Part shown: piece by piece, positions 1 through 5,659 of the stretch | Layout of the letters: each line of letters opens with the position of its first letter | How positions within the stretch are numbered: the stretch's first letter is position 1 | Assembly (NCBI GenBank): GCA_027592975.1 | Contig: JAQCJS010000054.1 | Coordinates: forward strand, 1 to 6,697 | Direction: 5' to 3' | Length of the DNA: 6,697 bases | DNA from: Chloroflexota bacterium | GTDB taxonomy: Bacteria > Chloroflexota > Dehalococcoidia > UBA2979 | The notes under the pieces: generated by a model | Seen by the model: only the letters and a program-made list of their open reading frames with translations | Database searches by the model: none | What the model was told of the DNA's origin: nothing | Program-made: the position numbers and the translations under genes

Positions 1-1
1 A

Positions 2-712
2 AGCGGCACTTACCGCTATCCGCCGAACCTCCCGGGCTGGCACGGCCTGTCGATGGTGCCGCTGCTCGGTGCGTCGTTTGGGTTGCCCGTGGTCGTCGGG
101 CACGATGCCACGCTGGCCGCGCTGGCAGAGACGCGCTTCGGGGCGCATCGAAGCGCGCGTCACCTCGTCTATCTCACGCTGAGTACGGGCATCGGCGCAG
201 GCCTCGTCGCCGGAGGGCGTCCGGTCACCGGCAGTACGGGCGGCGCGGGCGAGGCGGGGCACCTCATCGTCCTGCCCGGCGGTCCCTCATGCGGCGCCGG
301 CTGCCGAGGCTGCCTGGAGGGCGTCTCGAGCGGGTCGGCGATCACGCGCACCGCCCGGGAGGCTGTCGCGGCCGGCCGGGTGACCTCGCTCTCCCACGAC
401 GCGGAAGCGGCCGAGGTGTTCGCGGCAGCGCTGGCGGGAGACGGGCTGGCGCGCGAAATTGTGGACGGGGCGCTGGAGGGCATCGCGACCGGGCTGGCCG
501 GGCTCCTCGCGCTGCTCGACCCGGAGGTGATCGTCGTGGGCGGGGGGCTGCTGGGCGGCCTCGACCCGTGGTGGGATGCGCTCCTCGCGCGGACGTGCGA
601 GATCGCGCTGCCGCGTTACGCCGGTGGCGTGCCGGTGGAGCGCACGACGCTGGGAGACGACGCGAGCCTTCTCGGAGCGTCCCTGATCGCGTTCGAGGCG
701 GTCGGCGGGTAG
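2..712 (+). CDS. ROK-family sugar kinase (glucokinase-like), 5'-truncated by window edge
   Basis: The reading frame is open from base 2 to the TAG at 710-712 and gives 236 residues, the C-terminal part of a protein that in this family is usually about 300-320 residues. The N-terminal ATP-binding DGT motif lies off the window. The methionine at 53 is internal: upstream residues (YRYPPNLPGWHG) match the substrate-loop region just before the catalytic segment of ROK kinases. Visible motifs are the catalytic Asp in GHDATLAALAE (Asp at 104-106), the phosphate-binding LSTGIGAGL (about 176-202), and the zinc-site segment GEAGH followed by CGAGCRGCLE (260-319), then a C-terminal VVGGGLLGG loop. The family phosphorylates hexoses such as glucose, N-acetylhexosamines or allose in the cytoplasm with ATP; the specific sugar cannot be told. 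Two oddities: His replaces the usual Asn before the catalytic Asp, and the zinc-site cysteines are shifted. No DNA-binding domain is visible, but a ROK repressor would carry one in the missing N-terminus, so that alternative is not fully excluded. It lies 9 bases before the ABC-F gene. Confidence 0.88.
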   Translation, partial: SGTYRYPPNLPGWHGLSMVPLLGASFGLPVVVGHDATLAALAETRFGAHRSARHLVYLTLSTGIGAGLVAGGRPVTGSTGGAGEAGHLIVLPGGPSCGAGCRGCLEGVSSGSAITRTAREAVAAGRVTSLSHDAEAAEVFAAALAGDGLAREIVDGALEGIATGLAGLLALLDPEVIVVGGGLLGGLDPWWDALLARTCEIALPRYAGGVPVERTTLGDDASLLGASLIAFEAVGG

Positions 713-721
713 CCTGTATCC
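710..721 (+). promoter_or_regulatory. Possible leaderless promoter (-10 TAGCCT) for the ABC-F gene
   Basis: TAGCCT at 710-715 fits the TANNNT form of a -10 element and is followed by exactly 6 bases and then the ATG at 722. This would place the transcript start at or next to the A of ATG. No Shine-Dalgarno sequence is present in these bases. The hexamer overlaps the kinase stop codon. I see no convincing -35 hexamer at 16-19 bases, so chance is possible. The same hexamer-to-ATG spacing recurs at the SH3 gene, which raises its credibility. The gene could also be translated by coupling to the kinase. Confidence 0.4.
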
Positions 722-2329
722 ATGATCTACGCCGAGAACGTCTCGCGCTCCTTCGGGGGCGACCATGTGCTGCGCGACATCTCCTTCGCCATCGGCGACG
801 GGGAGCGCGTGGGGCTGGTCGGGCCCAACGGCGCGGGCAAGTCCACCCTCATGCGCCTGATCGCCGGCGACGACCAGCCGGACGAGGGGCGCGCGGGCGT
901 CCGTGGCGGGGAGTTCGAGTTCCATCGCCAGGAGGCGAACCTCGACGAGTCCCACACGCTGGTCGAGGAGATGTGGACCGCCTTCCCGGAGGCCCGTGCG
1001 ATTGAGCGCGAGTTGGAGGAGGTCGCGGCGAAGATCGGCAGCGGCGCGGGCGACCTGGACGCGCTGATCGACCAGCAGGCCCACCTGTACGAGCGCTTCG
1101 AGGCGCTGGACGGGTACCGCATCGATCGTCGCATCGGCCGTGTGCTGGATGGCCTCGGTTTCGCGGTCGACGATCGCACGAAGCGTTGCGGCCAGTTCTC
1201 CGGTGGCTGGCGGATGCGCGTCGGCCTGGCGAAGGTGCTGGTGCACCGCCCGCCGAACATCATGCTGGACGAGCCGACGAACCACCTGGACGTCGCCGCG
1301 CGCGACTGGCTCGCGCTTGAGCTCGCCGAGTACAAGGGGGCCGTGCTGCTGGTCACGCACGACTCCAAGTTCCACGACGTGGTGGTGAACCGCATTTTGG
1401 AACTGCGCGACGGGCGCATCGAGTCCTACAGCGGCAACTACACCGACTACCAGCGCCAGAAGGCGGACCGGATCTCGCAGCAGCAGCGCGCCGCCGCGCG
1501 GCAGGAGCGCGAGATCACCAAGCAGACGCGCTTCATCGAGCGTTTCGGTGCGAAGGCCACGAAGGCTACCGCCGTGAAGTCGCGGGAGAAGCAGCTCGCC
1601 CGCATCGAGCGCGTCGAGGTGCAGCGCGAGAACCGCGAGGTCGGGTTCCAACTGCAGGCCTCGGGCCGCACGGAGTTGGACGTCCTGAGCGTGCAGCACG
1701 TGGCGATGACCTTCGGCGAGCAGGTCGTGCTGATCGATGTGAGCCTGGAGGTCGAGCGCGGCCAGAGGGTCGTGTTCCTCGGCCCGAACGGAAGCGGCAA
1801 GTCCACGCTGCTGAAGATCATCGCCGGCAAGCAGCAGCCGACCGAGGGCGCGGTGAACTGGTCGCAGCGTGCGCGCGTCGGCTACTACGACCAGCACCAG
1901 GACGAGGCGCTGGCGGCGGATCGAACCATGCTGGACGAGGTGCGCACGGTCTCCGGTGACCAGCCGGACGTGGCGCTGCGCTCCATCCTGGGACGGTTCC
2001 TCTTCCGCGGCGGCGACGTGTTCAAGCCGATCTCCGTGCTGTCCGGCGGCGAACGAAGCCGCGTGGCGCTCGCCAAGTTCCTGATCGAGCCTTCGAACGT
2101 GCTACTGCTCGACGAGCCGACGAACCACCTGGACGCGGCGACGCGTCGCAGACTGGTGGAAGCGCTGGAGTCTTACGACGGCACGATCATCTGCGCGAGC
2201 CACGACCCGGCGATCCTGGATCGCGTGGCGACGCGCGTGTACCAGATCGAAGGAGGCGAGTGTCGTGAGCTGGAGGAGTACCGGCGCGAGCCGGGCGAGA
2301 AGCGCAAGAAGGCGCGCGTCTCCGACTAG
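722..2329 (+). CDS. ABC-F family ATPase (ribosome-associated, duplicated ABC domains)
   Basis: This 535-residue soluble protein has two ABC ATPase domains and no membrane segments, the architecture of the ABC-F class (Uup, EttA, YheS, YdiF). Members act on the ribosome, entering the E site to relieve stalling or modulate translation; some give resistance to ribosome-targeting antibiotics. Domain 1 (about 1-240) has Walker A GPNGAGKST at 34-42, Q-loop Gln70, signature FSGGWRMRV around 159-167, Walker B with DEPTNHLD at 183-190 and H-loop His213. Domain 2 (about 320-515) has Walker A GPNGSGKST at 354-362, signature LSGGERSRV around 440-448, Walker B with DEPTNHLD at 464-471 and His494. All catalytic elements appear intact. 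The linker between them (about 241-318) is charged, Arg/Lys/Gln-rich and probably a helical hairpin, matching the P-site tRNA-interacting motif of the class. The C-terminus is a short basic tail (about 515-535). The ATG at 722 begins directly with the domain's first beta strand (MIYAENVSRSF), so the start is well supported. The subfamily is not determined. Confidence 0.95.
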   Translation: MIYAENVSRSFGGDHVLRDISFAIGDGERVGLVGPNGAGKSTLMRLIAGDDQPDEGRAGVRGGEFEFHRQEANLDESHTLVEEMWTAFPEARAIERELEEVAAKIGSGAGDLDALIDQQAHLYERFEALDGYRIDRRIGRVLDGLGFAVDDRTKRCGQFSGGWRMRVGLAKVLVHRPPNIMLDEPTNHLDVAARDWLALELAEYKGAVLLVTHDSKFHDVVVNRILELRDGRIESYSGNYTDYQRQKADRISQQQRAAARQEREITKQTRFIERFGAKATKATAVKSREKQLARIERVEVQRENREVGFQLQASGRTELDVLSVQHVAMTFGEQVVLIDVSLEVERGQRVVFLGPNGSGKSTLLKIIAGKQQPTEGAVNWSQRARVGYYDQHQDEALAADRTMLDEVRTVSGDQPDVALRSILGRFLFRGGDVFKPISVLSGGERSRVALAKFLIEPSNVLLLDEPTNHLDAATRRRLVEALESYDGTIICASHDPAILDRVATRVYQIEGGECRELEEYRREPGEKRKKARVSD

Positions 2330-2345
2330 CACCGCCGGCTGCTGG

Positions 2346-3623
2346 CTAGTCCACGACCTCGATCACCGCGTACCCGGCCGGCGCGACCGTCTTCCACCAC
2401 GTGTAGGCCTCATCGCTGGTGGCGAACCAGATGTCGCGATGCTCGTTGCCCACGCCGCCGCCCGTGTCCTTGCAGGTGTACACCACGCTGGAGGGGTCGC
2501 CGACGACGCGGAAGCGCTGTCCGAAGTTGGTGCCCGAGCAGGACGCCGCTCCGCGGTGAACGATCTGGCCGTTCCGCATGTGCCCGCAGAAGCCGCCGCC
2601 GTCGCCCGCTCCGTCTCCGGAGGTCTGGGTGCAGTAGTAGTACGTGATCGGCGCACTCAGAGTGGCGCGCGCGGGCTTCACCACCTCGGACGGCGGGGCG
2701 ACGACCGGATCCGGGGCCGTCGCGCTCCGCCGGATGAAGACGACCGAGGTGGGGTGGAGGGTGGAGCGGTTCAGCGTGTTCACCCAGTCCGGCGCACCGG
2801 GAATGAACGTCAACCAGCGCTGCGATGAGACGTGCAGCGCCATGACCACGTCCACGGCGAACGGCTGGGCCTTGATCAGCGCCGGCACGTCGTTCGTCCC
2901 CGCCACGCCCAGCACCAGACCGTCACGGGCGGGCGTCGCGAAGACGTGCGGGGTGCCGGCGACGCCCGGTGCGGCGCCGGGCTGGATCAGCGGTGCCGTG
3001 TCGGAGACGGTGAGCGAGCCCTCGCGCCGCACCAGGACCACCATGTCCGGCCGGAGTGTCGTGTCGTCCAGCGTGTTCACGATGGAGGGCGCCCCGGGGA
3101 TATAGGTGAGGTAGCGCTGGGTCGCGGGGTCGATCGCGGAGACCCCGGCGACGGGGAAGGCCTGCGCTGCGGCGACGGCCCGCGGGGAGGATGTCCCGGC
3201 GATTCCGAAGGTCATGCCGCCCGGTGGGGGCGGCTCGAATGCACCGGGGGCGCTGGGGACCTGTGCGGGCGTGGGAGTAGGCGGCGGGGCCGCCCCGTCC
3301 GAGGAGATGAGGTAGCGCCCGGCTACCCAGCCGACGGCGGACTCGGTCCGCACCTGCTGCCATTCGACGCCGTCGGCAGCGACGGTGCCCGGGATGAGGG
3401 TGACCAGGACGCCGTCCGGGAGGCAGGTGATGAGGGCGCCCGAGAGTGCTGGGGTCTGCCGCATGTTCAGGCAATCGCCGTCGGCAGAAACCCTCGCGCT
3501 CGCTGCCTCCACCGTCGTGGCGAAGGCGAGCGTGGCGAGGATCGCGAGCGCGGCAGCGAGGGCGGGGAGGCCCGGACGCGAACCAACGACCCGGAGGAGC
3601 GACAGGTGTCGTCTCTTCGGCAT
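2346..3623 (-). CDS. Secreted SH3-domain protein with duplicated module and C-terminal 3D/RlpA-like barrel
   Basis: This 425-residue protein starts with basic residues and a hydrophobic stretch (about 18-37) ending in VEAAS, a signal peptide likely cut near residue 40-42. Residues about 43-107 look like a bacterial SH3 domain (LNMRQTPALSG, then GVEWQQV and GWVAGRYL) with Cys51 and Cys67 placed to form a disulphide. A Pro/Ala linker follows (108-135), then two copies of a 64-residue module (137-200 and 236-299). The C-terminal part (about 326-425) has four cysteines (331, 346, 362, 384) and CKDTGGG plus HRDIWF, resembling the second and third conserved aspartates of 3D/RlpA-type double-psi barrels (Asp386, Asp397). 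The first 3D aspartate is not evident. Such proteins act outside the membrane, often on or bound to cell wall glycans; whether this one has lytic transglycosylase activity is uncertain. It is transcribed away from the transglutaminase operon from its own promoter and converges with the ABC-F gene. Function is inferred from domain resemblance only. Confidence 0.85.
   Translation of the reverse strand: MPKRRHLSLLRVVGSRPGLPALAAALAILATLAFATTVEAASARVSADGDCLNMRQTPALSGALITCLPDGVLVTLIPGTVAADGVEWQQVRTESAVGWVAGRYLISSDGAAPPPTPTPAQVPSAPGAFEPPPPGGMTFGIAGTSSPRAVAAAQAFPVAGVSAIDPATQRYLTYIPGAPSIVNTLDDTTLRPDMVVLVRREGSLTVSDTAPLIQPGAAPGVAGTPHVFATPARDGLVLGVAGTNDVPALIKAQPFAVDVVMALHVSSQRWLTFIPGAPDWVNTLNRSTLHPTSVVFIRRSATAPDPVVAPPSEVVKPARATLSAPITYYYCTQTSGDGAGDGGGFCGHMRNGQIVHRGAASCSGTNFGQRFRVVGDPSSVVYTCKDTGGGVGNEHRDIWFATSDEAYTWWKTVAPAGYAVIEVVD
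2727..2918 (-). repeat. Second copy of 64-residue module in the secreted SH3 protein
   Basis: Encodes residues 236-299, with landmarks GVAGT, KAQPF, QRWLTFIPGAP, VNTL and FIRR. The conserved aromatic-Leu-Thr-aromatic-Ile-Pro-Gly-Ala-Pro core and the VNTL that follows suggest a small beta domain, perhaps ligand-binding. I believe the module recurs in other Chloroflexota surface proteins, but I have no established function for it. Confidence 0.8.
3024..3215 (-). repeat. First copy of 64-residue module in the secreted SH3 protein
   Basis: Encodes residues 137-200, with landmarks GIAGT, AAAQAF, QRYLTYIPGAP, VNTL and LVRR. It aligns without gaps to the second copy with 31 of 64 identical residues by hand count. 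The copies are separated by a 35-residue linker rich in Pro, Ala and Gly. This is a protein-level repeat that has diverged at DNA level. Confidence 0.8.
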
Positions 3624-3629
3624 GTGAAA

Positions 3630-3660
3630 ACGGTAGCAAGCCCCAAGCGACTGCTGTCAA
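3630..3660 (-). promoter_or_regulatory. Promoter of the SH3 gene (TTGACA / TACCGT), leaderless configuration
   Basis: Read on the minus strand, a perfect TTGACA -35 hexamer (3655-3660) is followed after 19 bases by TACCGT (3630-3635), which fits TANNNT. Six bases later comes the ATG (3621-3623). Transcription would begin at or beside the start codon, giving a leaderless mRNA, and there is no Shine-Dalgarno sequence in the six bases. The 19-base spacer is slightly longer than the usual 17. Confidence 0.6.
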
Positions 3661-3672
3661 CCACAAAACCGC

Positions 3673-3700
3673 TTGACCGAGCGACCGAAGCCGGTAAGGC
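3673..3700 (+). promoter_or_regulatory. Weak candidate promoter for the transglutaminase operon
   Basis: TTGACC at 3673-3678 and TAAGGC at 3695-3700 are separated by 16 bases. The -35 matches five of six consensus bases; the -10 is poor because it lacks the final T. It lies back to back with the SH3 promoter, 12 bases from its TTGACA. The competing candidate is TACGGT at 3778-3783, which has no clear -35. Confidence 0.25.
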
Positions 3701-3913
3701 GACCGCCGGTGCTCAATCCGTATTCCCCCGGGAAGGGCGTTGCCTGTCGAGTTCGAAGATGATCCTGAGCGATGTGCTACGGTCAGAACGACGCACTCGA
3801 ACCGCGTCCCCTCGCTGCATCGGTGCCGGCCCTCCGCCTCACCGGTAGGAGCCAAGCCCCCACACGCAATGCTCGGCACAGCGGCTACCAGACGGGTTGT
3901 CACGAAGGGCCTC

Positions 3914-4753
3914 ATGGATCTCAGCGTCGGTTACCAGTTCACCTACCGCTGCGAACGCGCGACGCCGATGTTGTTCGTGCTCACCATTCACTCCGAGCGC
4001 GCGCCGGACATCGTCATCGCGGATCGCATGACTACCACGCCGCCGGTGGACGTCACGACGTATCGCGACCTGTTCGGCAACTGGTGCTCCCGCCTCGTTG
4101 CGCCCGCTGGCGACTTCACGCTGACCGCCTCCGCGGTGCTGCGCGACTCGGGCGAGCCGGATCAGTCCGTGCCGGATGCCCGTCAGCACCCGGTGGAGGA
4201 GCTCCCGGACGAGACCCTGCAGTTCCTGCTTCCCAGTCGCTACTGCGAGACCGAACTGCTCTCCGACATCGCCTGGTCTCTCTTCGGCAGCACGCCGGAG
4301 GGCTGGCCACGCGTGCAGGCGATCTGCGACTTCGTGCACCAGCACGTGACCTTCGGGTACGAGCACGCGCGCGTGACGAAGACGGCCTGGGACGTGTACC
4401 GCGAGCGCACGGGGGTGTGCCGCGACTTCACGCACCTGGGCGTCACCCTCTGCCGCGCCATGAACATCCCCGCGCGCTACTGCACGGGCTACCTGAGCGA
4501 CATCGGCACCGCGGGGCCCTACGCCGAGGGTGACTTCGCCGGCTGGTTCGAGGCCTACCTGGATGGGCGCTGGCACACCTTTGATCCTCGGAACAACGTG
4601 CCGCGGATCGGGCGTGTGCTGGTCGCCCGCGGGCGCGATGCCGCCGACGTGCCGCTGAGCCACTCGTTCGGCCCGAACACGCTCACCGCGTTCAAGGTGT
4701 GGGCGAACGAGCTGGACGGGCGCGGGGCCGTGGTGCCGCTCGGAATCCGGTAG
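3914..4753 (+). CDS. Transglutaminase-like protein A (COG1305 type), probable catalytic His missing
   Basis: This 279-residue protein is related to the bacterial transglutaminase-like family, papain-fold enzymes that make or cleave amide bonds at glutamine side chains through a Cys-His-Asp triad. Residues about 1-75 form the N-terminal beta domain. The core runs from about 115 to 235. The Cys is in RTGVCRDFTHL (Cys169), the Asp in TFDPRNN (Asp224), and IPARYCTGYL lies between. In the expected His segment the sequence is GDFAGWFEAYL, with Ala209 where active relatives have the His of an HAW motif. The bases at 4532-4549 read clearly, so this is not a frameshift. I chose ATG 3914 because MDLSVGYQFTYRC opens the N-terminal domain and GAAGGG lies 4 bases upstream; an in-frame TTG at 3740 and ATG at 3869 add only low-quality sequence. 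No signal peptide or membrane segment is visible. It leads a three-gene operon, with gene B starting 3 bases after its stop. It may be a pseudo-enzyme, a scaffold for B, or use another base such as His221. Confidence 0.9.
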   Translation: MDLSVGYQFTYRCERATPMLFVLTIHSERAPDIVIADRMTTTPPVDVTTYRDLFGNWCSRLVAPAGDFTLTASAVLRDSGEPDQSVPDARQHPVEELPDETLQFLLPSRYCETELLSDIAWSLFGSTPEGWPRVQAICDFVHQHVTFGYEHARVTKTAWDVYRERTGVCRDFTHLGVTLCRAMNIPARYCTGYLSDIGTAGPYAEGDFAGWFEAYLDGRWHTFDPRNNVPRIGRVLVARGRDAADVPLSHSFGPNTLTAFKVWANELDGRGAVVPLGIR

Positions 4754-4756
4754 CCC

Positions 4757-5659
4757 ATGCACAGCACCTTCCACCGCCCGGCGCTCGATCCCGCCACCAT
4801 CCAGTGGGATCGCGTGGAGACGGGGACCTACGTGGTTCACCAGCGGTTCCGGTACGAATACCCGGCCCGCATCCTCGACCTCGAGCATCAGCTGGTCGTG
4901 ATCCCCGCGATGACGTTCGGCGACCAGTCCCGGACGGTGTACAGCGTGGAGGTGTCGGAGGCCGGCGAGATCATCACGCGGACGGACGCGTTCGCCAACA
5001 CCGTCCTTGACGTCTGGATCCCGCGCGTCGATCAGGCGATCCAGTTCGATGCCTGGGTGACGCTCGAACGTACCGGGCCCGCGGGGCCCCGATCCGTCCC
5101 CGCCGCGTGGCTCCGTGACCCCCGCTTCCTGGAACCGACCCCCCGCACCCTGACCGACGAGGCGATCGAGCGCGCGGCGGCCGATCTGCTGGCAAGCGGC
5201 GCACAGGGGCTGGCGCTCGCCGAGCTGGCGAACCGGTGGGTCTTCGACACCATGACGTACACCCCCGGAGTCACCGGGATCGGGACGACGGCCTCGGCCG
5301 CGCTGGCCGCCCGGCAGGGCGTTTGCCAGGACTACTCCCACCTGATGCTGGCGATCTGTCGCCGGATGGGCATCCCGGCGCTCTACGTGTCGGGCCATCT
5401 GCTGGGCGAAGGCGCGACGCACGCCTGGGTCGAAGTCGTGCTGCCGGCGGCCGAGGGCGCGGCCGGCGCCGAGGCGTGGGCGCTGGATCCGACGCATGGC
5501 CGCCATGCGAACCTGACGTACCTCACGGTCGCCGTGGGCCGTGACTACGCCGACGTCGCGCCCACCTCCGGGAGCTACCGGGCCGGCCACGGCGGGACGC
5601 TGACTGCGCACAAGGATGTCCGCGTCGTCGAGGTCGTGTACGGGGGACAGCCCGCATGA
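4757..5659 (+). CDS. Transglutaminase-like protein B (COG1305 type), intact Cys-His-Asp triad
   Basis: This 300-residue protein has a bacterial transglutaminase N-terminal beta-sandwich domain (about 20-105; RFRYEYP then LEHQLVVIP) followed by the papain-fold core (about 155-250). The full triad is visible: Cys190 in RQGVCQDYSHL, His222 in THAWVEV and Asp244 in ALDPTHG. IPALYVSGHL (206-215) is the typical segment between Cys and His. The C-terminal part continues with VAVGRDYADVAPTSG, a common ending in this family. It could catalyse isopeptide formation, deamidation or protease-like hydrolysis; the fold alone does not say which. There is no signal peptide, so it is probably cytoplasmic. The start ATG lies 3 bases after the stop of gene A with only a poor Shine-Dalgarno match, suggesting translational coupling. 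Its end overlaps the next start (ATGA). A and B are distant paralogues, not a recent duplication: identity is concentrated around the Cys motif. Confidence 0.93.
   Translation: MHSTFHRPALDPATIQWDRVETGTYVVHQRFRYEYPARILDLEHQLVVIPAMTFGDQSRTVYSVEVSEAGEIITRTDAFANTVLDVWIPRVDQAIQFDAWVTLERTGPAGPRSVPAAWLRDPRFLEPTPRTLTDEAIERAAADLLASGAQGLALAELANRWVFDTMTYTPGVTGIGTTASAALAARQGVCQDYSHLMLAICRRMGIPALYVSGHLLGEGATHAWVEVVLPAAEGAAGAEAWALDPTHGRHANLTYLTVAVGRDYADVAPTSGSYRAGHGGTLTAHKDVRVVEVVYGGQPA

Larger units (their letters stand above)
3624..3913. other. Divergent intergenic region between the SH3 gene and the transglutaminase operon
   Basis: These 290 bases separate two divergent start codons. Open frames cross it (for example from the TTG at 3740), but their translation is rich in Arg, Ser, Pro and His, lacks domain character and does not look coding. 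The left end holds a good minus-strand promoter. For the plus strand I see two weak candidates: TTGACC (3673-3678) with TAAGGC (3695-3700) at 16 bases, and TACGGT (3778-3783) without a clear -35. These would give leaders of roughly 200 or 120 bases for the transglutaminase operon. I found no tRNA and no terminator-like hairpin with a T-tract. Confidence 0.6.

Noticed and set aside
287..1897. Very long (536-codon) minus-strand open frame opposite the kinase and ABC-F genes.
   Set aside because: It is antisense to two clearly conserved genes, and its translation is rich in Arg, Leu, His and Ala with no motifs. High GC makes stop codons rare, so long shadow frames are expected.
2326..2349. CTAGC...GCTAG inverted repeat between the convergent ABC-F and SH3 genes, as a bidirectional terminator.
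   Set aside because: The arms are only 5 bases and arise largely because both genes end in TAG. The loop is 14 bases and there is no T-tract on either side.
2832..3848. Plus-strand 338-codon frame across the SH3 gene and the intergenic region.
   Set aside because: It runs antisense to the SH3 gene, reads as Gly/Arg/Asp-rich low-quality sequence and crosses the divergent promoter region.
3740..3913. N-terminal extension of transglutaminase A from an in-frame TTG at 3740.
   Set aside because: The added 58 residues look non-coding (Arg/Ser/Pro/His-rich, no family match), while MDLSVGYQFTYRC at 3914 opens the known N-terminal domain.
3839..5611. Minus-strand 590-codon open frame opposite both transglutaminase genes.
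   Set aside because: It has the same high-GC shadow character: no domain signatures and composition dominated by Arg, Gly, Val and His, while the plus strand carries recognisable catalytic motifs throughout.
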